A stretch of 44,596 nt of DNA from a bacterium (GTDB taxonomy: Bacteria > Desulfobacterota > JAPLJL01), in the NCBI GenBank assembly GCA_028713675.1, contig JAQTNV010000029.1:1-44596 (forward strand). Direction: 5' to 3'. Position 1 is the first letter of the stretch; the number at the start of each line of letters is the position of its first letter. Shown here in pieces: positions 6,747 to 14,610 of the stretch. Both the position numbers and the translations under genes were made by a program. The notes under the pieces were generated by a model. It saw only the letters and a list, made by a program, of their open reading frames with translations, was not told the DNA's origin and searched no databases.

Positions 6747-8279
6747 ATGAAAATCAGCCGTTATTCAAGGATGGAAATAATTAAGGAACGATTGTGGTGG
6801 GGAACGGTAATTTTTGTCGTGTTGCTTTCTATCGGTTGCGCGGGAGCTGATCGGTCCGGAGAGCTGGGGATTACCCTGAATTGGCTTTCCCCCGACCGGG
6901 TGTCTTCATTTCGGAGCCGGACGACACCCCAGGTGGAACTGGCAGGGGCTGATCTCATCCGGGTGACAATCCTGGGGCAGTTCCCGGACCTGGTCAGGGA
7001 TTTTTCGCTTTCAAAATATCCGGAGGGAGCTTCGATCTCGGGCATCCCGATCGGGTCGGGGATTACCGTCCGGGTCGAGGCCCTGCAGAAAGCCACGGGG
7101 AAAGTTATTTACAGCGCGTCCCGTCCGGGGGTGGAGATCCGGTCCGGCCGGAAAACCGAGGTCTCGATGTTGATGACCAGGGAAGGTGCATTCAGCCTGA
7201 TTTCTCCCCTGAATACCCCGCGCGCCTGGGCCGCCCAGGCGGTCCTCGCTGACGGCCGGGTGCTGATCGCCGGCGGGGCCAAAGTCATAAACGCGGACGG
7301 GAACAGGTGGAAAATGTCTCCGGACGGATCGCTCGAAGTTTATCAGCCGGAGGAGGGCAGTTTCCTGGCCCTGGAATCCGAACTGGACATTCCCCGGATT
7401 TTCCCGACCATAACCTCGCTTTCCGACGGCACCCTGATTGTAGCCGGGGGGATGGGGGAGGGGTGGCTGAATTCGGATTTAACGATTCAGGCGGGATCGG
7501 TTACGGGTTCGATCGAGTTTTTTCACCCGGAATCGGGCCTGGTCTCCGATTTCGGCCAGCTGAATTTTCCCCGCTTTCTTCATACCGCCGATCTCCTGGA
7601 CAACGGCCGGATCCTGGTGGCCGGAGGATGGGGGCCGGACGGTCAGAGAATCCAGACCGCGGAAATCCTCGATCCGGAGAGCGGAGGGATTGAAAAGGTG
7701 CAGATGCTCACCGCCCGGGCCGGGCACCGGTCAATCTCCCTTCCCGGGGGTCTGGTTCTTTTCTGGGGCGGACAGGAGAACGGTCCCCGGGCGGAAATTT
7801 ATTCCCCGGGCCAGGGCTTCCTGCCTTTCGCGGACGGCGTCAGCGAACCGGCGGTCGAGTACCACACCCTGGACCTAATGGACAGCGGGATCCTGATTTC
7901 AGGGGGAGTGATCCGGAAACCGTATCTCGTGCTGTTTGACGCCTTGCTGGCGGATTCAGATCCGCTTTCGCTTGATTCCATCCTGTATCTGCAATCGCCC
8001 CGGGCGATGCACGCGTCTTTTAAACTGCCTTCCGGCCGGATCTGCCTCGCAGGCGGGGTCCAGAGCATTTCCGATCTTTCCGGGGGAAAAGAAGTGGAAT
8101 GCTATGATCCCGCTTCCGGGAAATTTCAGACGGCGGCGGAGTTGAACGAAGGCCGTTTCGGGAACATGGCCTTTGGGCTTCCCGACGGCACCGCCCTGGT
8201 TTGGGGAGGGATTGTGGGTAATCGGGAATCCTTGGAAACAACCTTCAGCGCGGAAATCTACAATCCGCCGGGATGGTAG
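6747..8279 (+). CDS. Kelch-repeat lipoprotein
   Basis: This 510-residue protein has a lipoprotein signal: a hydrophobic segment near residues 17-30 and the lipobox LSIGCAG, with the acceptor cysteine near residue 31. After an N-terminal region of about 120 residues come Kelch-type blades with recurring signatures such as DGRVLIAGG, DGTLIVAGG, NGRILVAGG, GLVLFWGG, SGRICLAGG and DGTALVWGG, consistent with a beta-propeller. The protein should sit in the envelope as a binding scaffold; no enzyme residues can be pointed to. An ATG at 6747 follows AAAAAAAAGGAAAT, which contains a weak ribosome binding site. A second, unrelated-looking Kelch lipoprotein lies at 11688-13190. Confidence 0.82.
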   Translation: MKISRYSRMEIIKERLWWGTVIFVVLLSIGCAGADRSGELGITLNWLSPDRVSSFRSRTTPQVELAGADLIRVTILGQFPDLVRDFSLSKYPEGASISGIPIGSGITVRVEALQKATGKVIYSASRPGVEIRSGRKTEVSMLMTREGAFSLISPLNTPRAWAAQAVLADGRVLIAGGAKVINADGNRWKMSPDGSLEVYQPEEGSFLALESELDIPRIFPTITSLSDGTLIVAGGMGEGWLNSDLTIQAGSVTGSIEFFHPESGLVSDFGQLNFPRFLHTADLLDNGRILVAGGWGPDGQRIQTAEILDPESGGIEKVQMLTARAGHRSISLPGGLVLFWGGQENGPRAEIYSPGQGFLPFADGVSEPAVEYHTLDLMDSGILISGGVIRKPYLVLFDALLADSDPLSLDSILYLQSPRAMHASFKLPSGRICLAGGVQSISDLSGGKEVECYDPASGKFQTAAELNEGRFGNMAFGLPDGTALVWGGIVGNRESLETTFSAEIYNPPGW

Positions 8280-8284
8280 AAACA

Positions 8285-8495
8285 AAGCAGAGGGCATAGA
8301 GCAAAGAGCATAGAGAAGAAGCATAAGAAGAATTGACGATTGACGAATGAAAAACAAAGAAAACAGTTTCGAGTTTGTGGTTTCGAGTTTCGAGTTAAAC
8401 AAAAGAGAGAAAAAAGGCTTTTAGTATTGAACCAGAAACTAGAAACCCGAAACCCGAAACCCGAAACTAAAAATACGAAACTAGAAACCAGAAAC
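8285..8495. repeat. Composite heptanucleotide repeat upstream of acpS
   Basis: Four sub-arrays follow each other. 8285-8330 has GGGCATA/GAGCAAA-type units. 8332-8345 has ATTGACG twice. 8365-8399 has AGTTTCG-type units in reverse orientation. 8433-8495 has nine consecutive 7-nt units of the CAGAAAC/CCGAAAC type in perfect register. The last two are complementary and could fold into a long hairpin around the conserved GGCTTTTAGTATTGAACC linker. The same order recurs at 39312-39474. Confidence 0.85.
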
Positions 8496-8516
8496 GTTTA
8501 ACGGTAAACTTTGTCC

Positions 8517-8876
8517 ATGAATCGAATCGGGATTGATCTGGTGGAGGTGGAAAGAATCCGGGACCTGGCGGAAAAGTGGGGCGACCGGTTCCTGCAGCGG
8601 GTTTTTTCGGAGGAAGAGATCAGGTATTCTTTCCGCAACCGGGACCCCTGGCCCCATCTGGCGGCTCGATTCGCCGCCAAGGAGGCTCTGGTCAAGTCCC
8701 TGGGGAAAGCTTTTACTTTCCGTGAAATCAGCGTCGAGAATGACCAGGATGGCCGGCCGGTTTTCCGCTTCTATGGCGGCTCGGAGCAGATGGTGAAGAA
8801 CCTGGGCTTGAAATCATTGGAGGTCAGTCTGACCCATACAAAATTATCCGCCATCGCGATGGTGGCGGTCGAATAA
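8517..8876 (+). CDS. acpS: Holo-[acyl-carrier-protein] synthase
   Basis: This 119-residue protein has the AcpS signatures: GIDLVEVERI at the N-terminus with the metal-binding Asp, and FAAKEALVKSLG with the conserved Glu near residue 56. AcpS transfers the phosphopantetheine arm from CoA to apo-ACP. I chose the ATG at 8517 because it places the GIDLVEV motif at the usual distance; a TTG six bases earlier is also in frame. No clear ribosome binding site precedes it, and the region upstream is a repeat array. The stop overlaps the next start (TAATG), so the two genes are coupled. Confidence 0.93.
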   Translation: MNRIGIDLVEVERIRDLAEKWGDRFLQRVFSEEEIRYSFRNRDPWPHLAARFAAKEALVKSLGKAFTFREISVENDQDGRPVFRFYGGSEQMVKNLGLKSLEVSLTHTKLSAIAMVAVE

Positions 8877-10405
8877 TGCCAACCATAATGAGCGATTATG
8901 ATGTTTTGATCGTCGCCCAATCTCCCGGGGGATGGGCAGCGGCTGTTACCCTGGCCCAGGCCGGGAGAAAAGTGGCGCTTCTGGATCAGGTCCGGGTTGA
9001 CCCGAGCAGCATGATACCCCGGGGAGGGGTGCTGCTCCAGGTTTTCCCGGCCCTGGAACAGAAAATCAAGCGTGACAGCCAGCTTTTCCAGGTGGTGGCT
9101 CCCGGGCATCGCTTCAGCGTTCCTCCGGGATACAACCGTTTTTTATCTGAGCTGGGTTTCGAATTTCCCGAGCTTAAGGATGAACTGGACCCGGTCCTGA
9201 ACCGGGTTCAGGGCTCGGGCCGGACCACCTCGGATTATTTCCGCATCTGGGGGATTGAGAGGCGGCGTCCGGATTATCGAACCCTGGACGGAAAACTTTT
9301 CGAAAATTTATCTCTTTGGCGCCATTACCAACGGGTCAGGCACCTGACCCTGGCCGGTGTGAACCAGCGCTTTTCCCGGTCCTCCTCCCTCTGCCGGATT
9401 CTGGAGTCCCCGGGGCGTTTCAGCTCCGCCGCTTTTTGGGATGAGGACGCCGAGGGCATGGGAGCTTTTTCCGCTTATTATCGGCAGGCCTTTTTCCCCT
9501 TGTTTTCGACCCAGGAAGCGAAAGGGGGACTGGTCGGTTTGGGGGAAGTGATGACGGTCCTCCGCAGGATCGCACGGGAAATGAAAGTCGAGGTTCTGAA
9601 TCCGGTCGCCGCCGGCCTTCCGGAAGATGGCAACCCCGGATCGGGGGAGGGAAAATGGCGGTTTGAATTTTCCACCCGTCGTCAGATTAAAAAGGCGACG
9701 GCCTTCCATTCCTGGGAAAAAAATGGGGAGGGGAACAAGGTGCTCTTCCGGAGCCTGATCTGGTCCGGAAACGGCCCCGGGTTTCTCCATTCTCTTTCGG
9801 AAAAGTTGCGGAAAGCGCGGGGGGCCAAGCTGCTTTCCCGGCACCTGGAGACCCTGGAAGCCCGGTATTTCCTGGAGACGCTGGAGATCAAGGTCAAGGC
9901 GGAAGTAATCCCGGTGGGGATGGAGAAGCGGGTGTTTTATATCGGGGAAAATGATCAGGAACCGGCGGATGAAAACCTGGTTTACCTGGAGGTGCTTCCG
10001 GTCCAGGAAGCCGGACCGGTGAACGGAGCGGGGGGGGGAGTCTATCCCCAGGAAAACGGCAACCTGCTGATCCGGGCCGCTTTTTTTAGATCGGCTTCCA
10101 AGCCCGCCTCCGAGGTTTCCAGCCGGGTGTTCCGACGGGTTTGCGGCCTGGTTCCATTCCTGGAAGAATTCCTGGTCGGCGAACCCGTTCTGAAAAAGAA
10201 AGAAGAATCAGCCGAGGCGGGATCGCCGGTCTGGCACCACCGCCGTGGTTTGAACCGGGGGAAACTGGCCGTCCCGGTCGGAAAAGCGGGAATTTATTTT
10301 TCCGGGCGGGAATTGCTTCCGGCCCTCGGTTTCGAGGCCGACTTGCTTTCGGGCCTGGTGACCGCCTGGTCGCTGGAAAAATGGCTCCGTAAAATCTCCA
10401 AATAA
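8876..10405 (+). CDS. Putative FAD/NAD(P)-binding oxidoreductase-like protein with degenerate nucleotide motif
   Basis: This 509-residue protein starts with a Rossmann-like beta-alpha-beta unit (DVLIVAQSPGGWAAAVTLAQ, then AGRKVALLDQ). Its glycine motif reads AQSPGG instead of GxGxxG, so the first two glycines are lost. The C-terminal GIYFSGRELLPALGFEADLLSG resembles the closing FAD-contact segment of flavoprotein oxidoreductases. The family is probably related to phytoene-desaturase-like or GltD/FixC-like flavoproteins, but I do not recognise a specific member. Its stop-start overlap with acpS suggests co-expression. It could be a catalytically inactive relative. An alternative ATG at 8888 is equally possible. 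Confidence 0.5.
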   Translation: MPTIMSDYDVLIVAQSPGGWAAAVTLAQAGRKVALLDQVRVDPSSMIPRGGVLLQVFPALEQKIKRDSQLFQVVAPGHRFSVPPGYNRFLSELGFEFPELKDELDPVLNRVQGSGRTTSDYFRIWGIERRRPDYRTLDGKLFENLSLWRHYQRVRHLTLAGVNQRFSRSSSLCRILESPGRFSSAAFWDEDAEGMGAFSAYYRQAFFPLFSTQEAKGGLVGLGEVMTVLRRIAREMKVEVLNPVAAGLPEDGNPGSGEGKWRFEFSTRRQIKKATAFHSWEKNGEGNKVLFRSLIWSGNGPGFLHSLSEKLRKARGAKLLSRHLETLEARYFLETLEIKVKAEVIPVGMEKRVFYIGENDQEPADENLVYLEVLPVQEAGPVNGAGGGVYPQENGNLLIRAAFFRSASKPASEVSSRVFRRVCGLVPFLEEFLVGEPVLKKKEESAEAGSPVWHHRRGLNRGKLAVPVGKAGIYFSGRELLPALGFEADLLSGLVTAWSLEKWLRKISK

Positions 10406-10440
10406 ATTTCTTGTCAGTCGTTACGCGCCCTCTTTTTTCT

Positions 10441-10550
10441 GTCATTGAGAGGCCTGCCCTGAGCAGGCCGTGGCAATTTCTGATCACCTTTCTCGTATTT
10501 TCAGTCATCAGCTTTCATTTTTCGGCGGTCGTGTCAAAAGAGGCAATGAC
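10441..10550. repeat. REP-like element bounded by GTCATTG and CAATGAC
   Basis: The element starts GTCATTGAGAGG and contains a perfect GGCCTGC (10451-10457) / GCAGGCC (10463-10469) hairpin followed by GTGGCAATTTC. It ends with GAGGCAATGAC at 10540-10550, the inverse of the left end. This general GTCATTG...GGCAAT layout is typical of dispersed palindromic repeats in many bacterial genomes. Confidence 0.6.
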
Positions 10551-10745
10551 AAAGCAACAAGTAAACAGCGTTCCCTAAAAATCAAGGCCATGGAAAATAT
10601 GCAGAAGCTCGGTTTCGTGCGGGAATTCAGCGGCAAGCGGAGAACCCGACTTTATCTTTATGAACCATACTTGAAAATACTTTCCGAAGGCACGGAACCG
10701 AATGATTTAAAGGAAGCCGGTAATGCTCCGGAAAAAACAACTTGA
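10546..10745 (+). pseudogene. Fic-family C-terminal winged-helix remnant
   Basis: The stretch from about 10590 translates as a segment containing AMENMQKLGFVREFSGKRR and then RLYLYEPYLKILSEGTEP. This is the usual C-terminal end of Fic/DOC-family AMPylators, a winged helix after the catalytic domain. The matching upstream part (TKQQVNSVP, about 10549-10575) is in another frame and is cut by a TAA, so a frameshift has occurred. The HPFxxGNG catalytic core is absent. I read it as a decayed fragment, perhaps left by the nearby REP element. A short expressed 91-codon frame from 10470 exists but begins in the REP element and is unlikely to be genuine. Confidence 0.55.
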
Positions 10746-10990
10746 ACAGCACGAGGAACAATCCTTGCGAGATCCGATCCGGGCTAGACCGAAGACAGTT
10801 GAAAGGGCATGATCATGGGTCGAACATTTCAACTAATCATCATCGTCCCCGGGGTTGCTATCACCTACGACCTGTCTATATTGACTTGCCGGGCAGACTG
10901 TCAGACAATAATCCAACTTATTATTCCCTCAGAAATGAACCAATTAGAAAGAAATAGGCTCCTAACCACTTGGGTTTTTAAACCAGTCTT
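10746..10990. other. Intergenic stretch with no recognised gene
   Basis: Together with the Fic remnant and REP element this makes a gap of about 585 nt between genes. The short frames present have no ribosome binding site, no recognisable domain and poor coding character. I see no terminator or promoter I can support. Base composition is noticeably more AT-rich than in the upstream genes. Confidence 0.4.
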
Positions 10991-11566
10991 ATGACGCTGG
11001 TCCAGCCGGAAAAGGGCCGAGCCCGGATTGATGATCTCGGAGGGGAGATCAGGGTTACCATTCCTTCCCGAAAAAATATCCCAATGTTGATTTTTATAAT
11101 TGCCTGGCTGGGGGGATGGACAGTCGGCGGGATATTTGCTGCAGGGCAGTTATTTGTCAGTTTGGGTGATAAATCCAAGGGAGGGCCGGAGTATTTTTTG
11201 GCTTTTTGGCTGCTGGGCTGGTTGGTAGGAGAGGTAATGGTTTTTTATTCGTTGGCAAAAGGGATCGCAGGGAAGGAAAACATTACATTCACTCCGGAAA
11301 AATTGATCATCAACCGCCAGCCGTTTGGTTTCGGCTATCCGAAAGAATATTTGATTTCGGAAGTGAAGAATTTGCGAATCAGGCAGGATGACTCATTTAT
11401 ATATAAATGGGCAAACCCTTTTCCGGGATCCTTGAATCCCAGGATCTCATTTGACTACGGGATGAAAACCCTGGGTTTCGCCCAGGATATCGATGAGGCA
11501 GAAGCTGGCTATATCGTGAAAATGATTAAGGAAAAAAATTTCGTGCGGGAATCGGCTGGTTTTTGA
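10991..11566 (+). CDS. Hypothetical two-helix membrane protein, possible PH-like domain
   Basis: This 191-residue protein has two membrane segments (about 30-55, PMLIFIIAWLGGWTVGG and following, and about 68-90, EYFLAFWLLGWLVGEVMVF) forming a hairpin. A soluble C-terminal half follows with alternating strands (ENITFTPEKLIINRQPFG, EYLISEVKNLRIRQD). That arrangement resembles small bacterial PH-like membrane proteins. No function can be assigned. The ATG at 10991 lacks a visible ribosome binding site, so the start is uncertain. It sits alone between a Fic remnant and a Kelch lipoprotein in a locally AT-richer stretch. Confidence 0.6.
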   Translation: MTLVQPEKGRARIDDLGGEIRVTIPSRKNIPMLIFIIAWLGGWTVGGIFAAGQLFVSLGDKSKGGPEYFLAFWLLGWLVGEVMVFYSLAKGIAGKENITFTPEKLIINRQPFGFGYPKEYLISEVKNLRIRQDDSFIYKWANPFPGSLNPRISFDYGMKTLGFAQDIDEAEAGYIVKMIKEKNFVRESAGF

Positions 11567-11687
11567 ATGCCAGAGATCACAAAGCAACAAGTAACCACCC
11601 CTAAGAAAGAATATGGGTTGTCCCATAAAGCGCATTAAAATAAACAAGATTACACAAAACTCAAGTTAAACGTGAAAGGGATAAAAG

Positions 11688-13190
11688 ATGATTAGACTGC
11701 AAAAGGATTTTGGGCCGATGCTGGTTGGGGGCGCGATTGTCATGATCTTCTTCGTTTTCGTCGGTTGCGGTGGAGGAAATGGCGGAAACGGATCAAATAT
11801 TCCTGACGGTTCTTCAATCCCGTCGGGATTAACTGCGACGGCCGTCTCGTCAACTCAGATTGATCTTTCCTGGACGGACAATTCCAGTAATGAGGATGGG
11901 TTCAAGATCGAAAGGAAAATCGGCACGGTAGGAACGTATTCATTAATTTCAACTACATTGGCTAATGTTGTCTCTTATTCTGATACAGGTCTTTCGGCGG
12001 GGACCGCTTATTATTATCGGGTTTATGCTTACAATTCGACCGGGAGCTCAGGTTATTCTAATGAGGCGGATGTGAATACATCTGTTCCCCCCGATTCCTG
12101 GACCGCCACCGGTACCGGAGCAAATGTGCCTTCCGCAAGGTTTTACCATACCGCGGTCTGGACGGGATCAGAAATGATCATTTGGGGTGGACAATATATA
12201 TATACAGTTATTAATGAATATGGATATCATGAAGGTATTACTCAATATATATTTAATGACGGTGGCAGATATAATCCAGCTACTGATTCCTGGACAGCCA
12301 CCAGCCCGGGGACAAATGTACCTTCCGCCAGATACGGCCATACCGCGGTCTGGACAGGGACGGAAATGATCATCTGGGGCGGCAATGATGGAAATTATTT
12401 CAACATCGGCGGCAGATATAATCCTTCTACCGATGCCTGGAGCCCTACCACTGATGACGAAAACGAGTTCGAAGTAAGAATGTCACATACCGCGGTCTGG
12501 ACGGGGACCGAAATGATCGTCTGGGGCGGTTTTGATTATATGAATGACACTGGTTCTCAATCCTCGGGAAGATATAATCCTTTAACCGATTCCTGGACAG
12601 AGATCAACACTGATGGGGATATGCCAGAATTTGAATATTCACATACCGCGGTCTGGACAGGAACGGAAATGATCATCTGGGGCGGTTGTGGAGCCACTTC
12701 TGAATACTTTTCAAATACCGGGGGCAAATATAATCCTTCCACAGATTCCTGGACAGCCACCAGCATGGGGGCAAATGTGCCAACCCCAAGGTGTCACCAT
12801 ACCGCGGTTTGGACCGGGAACGAAATGATCATCTGGGGCGGGGATAACCATGATGGTTTTTGCAACACCGGGGGGAGGTATAATCCCGCAACCAATACTT
12901 GGACAGCCACCAGTATAGAACTGAATACGCCTGAAGGAAGGGCTTTTCATACCGCGGTCTGGACCGGAACGGAAATGATCGTCTGGGGCGGTTACGACGA
13001 TCATAATTATCTCACCACCGGGGGAAAATATAATCCTTCAACTAACTCCTGGACAGCAACCAGTATAGATGGAGATGTGCCTGAAGGAAGGTTTTGGCAT
13101 ACCGCGGTTTGGACCGGAACCAAAATGATCGTTTGGGGGGGCCAGAGCGAGTCGGGTGTTCTTAACACCGGGAGAATTTATAATCCGTAA
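11688..13190 (+). CDS. Lipoprotein with fibronectin type III domain and seven Kelch-like repeats
   Basis: This 500-residue protein has a lipobox-type signal (FFVFVGCGGG, acceptor cysteine near 27), a glycine-rich linker, an FN3 domain at about 45-132 (IDLSWTDNSSNEDGFKIERK, then GLSAGTAYYYRVYAYN), and seven repeats of about 50-65 residues carrying HTAVWTGTEMIIWGG. Seven blades fit one complete beta-propeller. It should be anchored in the envelope and exposed; the ligand is unknown. The repeats are near-identical at DNA level, and the gene is more AT-rich than most of the window, which suggests recent expansion or transfer. A strong terminator follows at 13326. Confidence 0.8.
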   Translation: MIRLQKDFGPMLVGGAIVMIFFVFVGCGGGNGGNGSNIPDGSSIPSGLTATAVSSTQIDLSWTDNSSNEDGFKIERKIGTVGTYSLISTTLANVVSYSDTGLSAGTAYYYRVYAYNSTGSSGYSNEADVNTSVPPDSWTATGTGANVPSARFYHTAVWTGSEMIIWGGQYIYTVINEYGYHEGITQYIFNDGGRYNPATDSWTATSPGTNVPSARYGHTAVWTGTEMIIWGGNDGNYFNIGGRYNPSTDAWSPTTDDENEFEVRMSHTAVWTGTEMIVWGGFDYMNDTGSQSSGRYNPLTDSWTEINTDGDMPEFEYSHTAVWTGTEMIIWGGCGATSEYFSNTGGKYNPSTDSWTATSMGANVPTPRCHHTAVWTGNEMIIWGGDNHDGFCNTGGRYNPATNTWTATSIELNTPEGRAFHTAVWTGTEMIVWGGYDDHNYLTTGGKYNPSTNSWTATSIDGDVPEGRFWHTAVWTGTKMIVWGGQSESGVLNTGRIYNP

Positions 13191-13325
13191 ACAGGTTTGG
13201 ATTTTACCTTTTATGGACCTGATTCAAGTATTTTGTTCACGGTATTCAGTTAAGCGGAGAAGTTAGAAAACGAACGCTCTTAACGATAGAAAGAATTCTT
13301 GGGGACGTTCTTGATTTCTTGACTT

Positions 13326-13352
13326 CGCCCCCTGTACGGGGGCGTTTTTTTT
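13326..13352 (+). terminator. Rho-independent terminator after the FN3/Kelch gene
   Basis: CGCCCCC at 13326-13332 pairs perfectly with GGGGGCG at 13338-13344 around a TGTAC loop, followed by eight T residues. It lies about 136 nt downstream of the stop codon. Confidence 0.9.
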
Positions 13353-13381
13353 ATCGTTGAGAAGGGGGGCAGGCAATCGTT

Positions 13382-13510
13382 CGCAGCCTAAAGGCTGCGG
13401 CTACCGTTAAAGAAGAAGATTGGATTCCGGCTTTCCTTAATGGGAGCCAGTGGAATGGCTCCCCTGGATTCCGGCTTTCGCCGGAATGACGATAAAAGAA
13501 TGGGAATGAC
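13382..13510. repeat. Cluster of REP-like palindromes
   Basis: Three hairpins lie in a row: GCAGCC/GGCTGC at 13383-13397, GGGAGCCA/TGGCTCCC at 13442-13463, and ATTCCGGC/GCCGGAAT at 13468-13487, followed by GAATGACG-type repeats. The last is the common ATTCCGGCTTTCGCCGGAAT dispersed repeat. Together with the terminator they fill the ~330 nt gap between converging genes; no gene is seen there. Confidence 0.75.
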
Positions 13511-13522
13511 GGATAAAAGGGA

Positions 13523-14467
13523 TTAGTAGATCTTCTCGGCTTTGCGGATGATATCAGGGGAGATCTTGATCCCGAGGGTTTGCGCGGTATTGAGATTGAG
13601 ATAAAGGTCGCCCCGGGGGTATACGGGGGGGAGGTTTTTCGGGCTGGCACCGCTTGAGATTTTATCGGCCAGCCGGGCGGCTTCCTTGCCGATTTCGGAA
13701 TAATCGGGGGAGAAAGAGGCCAGGGCCCCGGATTTGACCAGCCCCTCGGAGAAGGCGAAAATCGGGACCTTCTGATCCACGGTATTCTGAAGCAGGTAGG
13801 AAAAGGTGTCGCGGGAGACCACCGTGGTGTCGGGGATCAGCCAGATCGCCCCGACCAGGGGAATGATCTCCTTCAAATTCTGGGCGATTTCCCCCGAAGA
13901 GGAAACGTGGCGCTCGACGATCTCCAGGTCGTTCCGGGGCAGGGCGGCTTTCGCGGCGTCCACCAGTGGAACAGTTTTCTGAGGATTGAAAATCACCCCC
14001 AGGCGTTTCAGTCCGGGCAGAATGTTTTTAAAAGCGGCGAACTGGGAATCGGGAGAGGCCACCATCAGGACCCCGGTCTGGTTGTCGTTCTGGAGACCCA
14101 GCTCAAAGGGGTTGAAAACCATGCAGTACACCTGGGGGATCCCGCCGGCCTGCTTGGCTGCGATTTCCGAGGCTTTCGCCCCGACCGTGAGCAGGACCGA
14201 GGGAGTCAGGACCTTGATCTGGGCGATGATCTTTTTGCCGATTTCCAGGTCCCCTTTCATGTTGAACTCGGAGATTTTTTCCCTGGGAAGATTCTTCCTG
14301 AAATTGGACAGGACGGTTTTGTAGGCTTCGGTGTCGTCACTGAGCAGGACGGCGATTTCACCGGGGAAAGCGGGACGGGGTGCCAGGAAAAAACCGAAAA
14401 GGCAGAAAAGCAGGGCGGCCCATAACGGCGACCGTCCGGATTGAACCATTTTTTTACCGAAACTCAT
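13523..14467 (-). CDS. ABC_sub_bind (PF04392-type) periplasmic binding protein, orphan
   Basis: This 314-residue protein has a signal peptide (LWAALLFCLFGFFLA, then PRPAFPG) and then the ABC_sub_bind fold: EIAVLLSDDTEAYK at the mature N-terminus, VLLTVGAKASEIA, IPQVYCMVFNPFELG, IWLIPDTTVVS and IFAFSEGLVKSGA. Proteins of this family bind small ligands in the periplasm and usually serve ABC importers, but no permease or ATPase is nearby. It is closely similar to the protein at 27555-28502. The start is the ATG at 14467 behind AAAAAAGGCGTC; an upstream in-frame ATG would put a repeat element into the protein. It ends the chemosensory operon. Confidence 0.82.
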   Translation of the reverse strand: MSFGKKMVQSGRSPLWAALLFCLFGFFLAPRPAFPGEIAVLLSDDTEAYKTVLSNFRKNLPREKISEFNMKGDLEIGKKIIAQIKVLTPSVLLTVGAKASEIAAKQAGGIPQVYCMVFNPFELGLQNDNQTGVLMVASPDSQFAAFKNILPGLKRLGVIFNPQKTVPLVDAAKAALPRNDLEIVERHVSSSGEIAQNLKEIIPLVGAIWLIPDTTVVSRDTFSYLLQNTVDQKVPIFAFSEGLVKSGALASFSPDYSEIGKEAARLADKISSGASPKNLPPVYPRGDLYLNLNTAQTLGIKISPDIIRKAEKIY

Positions 14468-14540
14468 GACGCCTTTTTTGTAGTTTGCCGATTTATCGGC
14501 GGTTTTAAAATCGCCCGATCCTTCCTTCGTTAGGACAAGC

Positions 14541-14596
14541 GTAGGGGCGGGGTTCATCCCCGCCTTCCATTGGGAGGGCATAAAGCCCTCCCCTAC
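14541..14596. repeat. GTAGGGG...CCCCTAC palindromic element, copy C
   Basis: A compact copy with GGCGGGG/CCCCGCC and GGGAGGGC/GCCCTCCC lobes, bounded by GTAGGGG and CCCCTAC, lies between the DctP-like gene and the binding-protein gene on the minus strand. Confidence 0.85.
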
Positions 14597-14610
14597 ATTC
14601 GATATTTTTT

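Noticed and set aside
10742..10957. Short frames between the Fic remnant and the membrane protein
   Set aside because: No ribosome binding site, no domain, poor coding character.
14468..14581. Longer start of the minus-strand ABC_sub_bind gene at 14581
   Set aside because: It would translate the palindromic repeat and put a polar stretch before the signal peptide.
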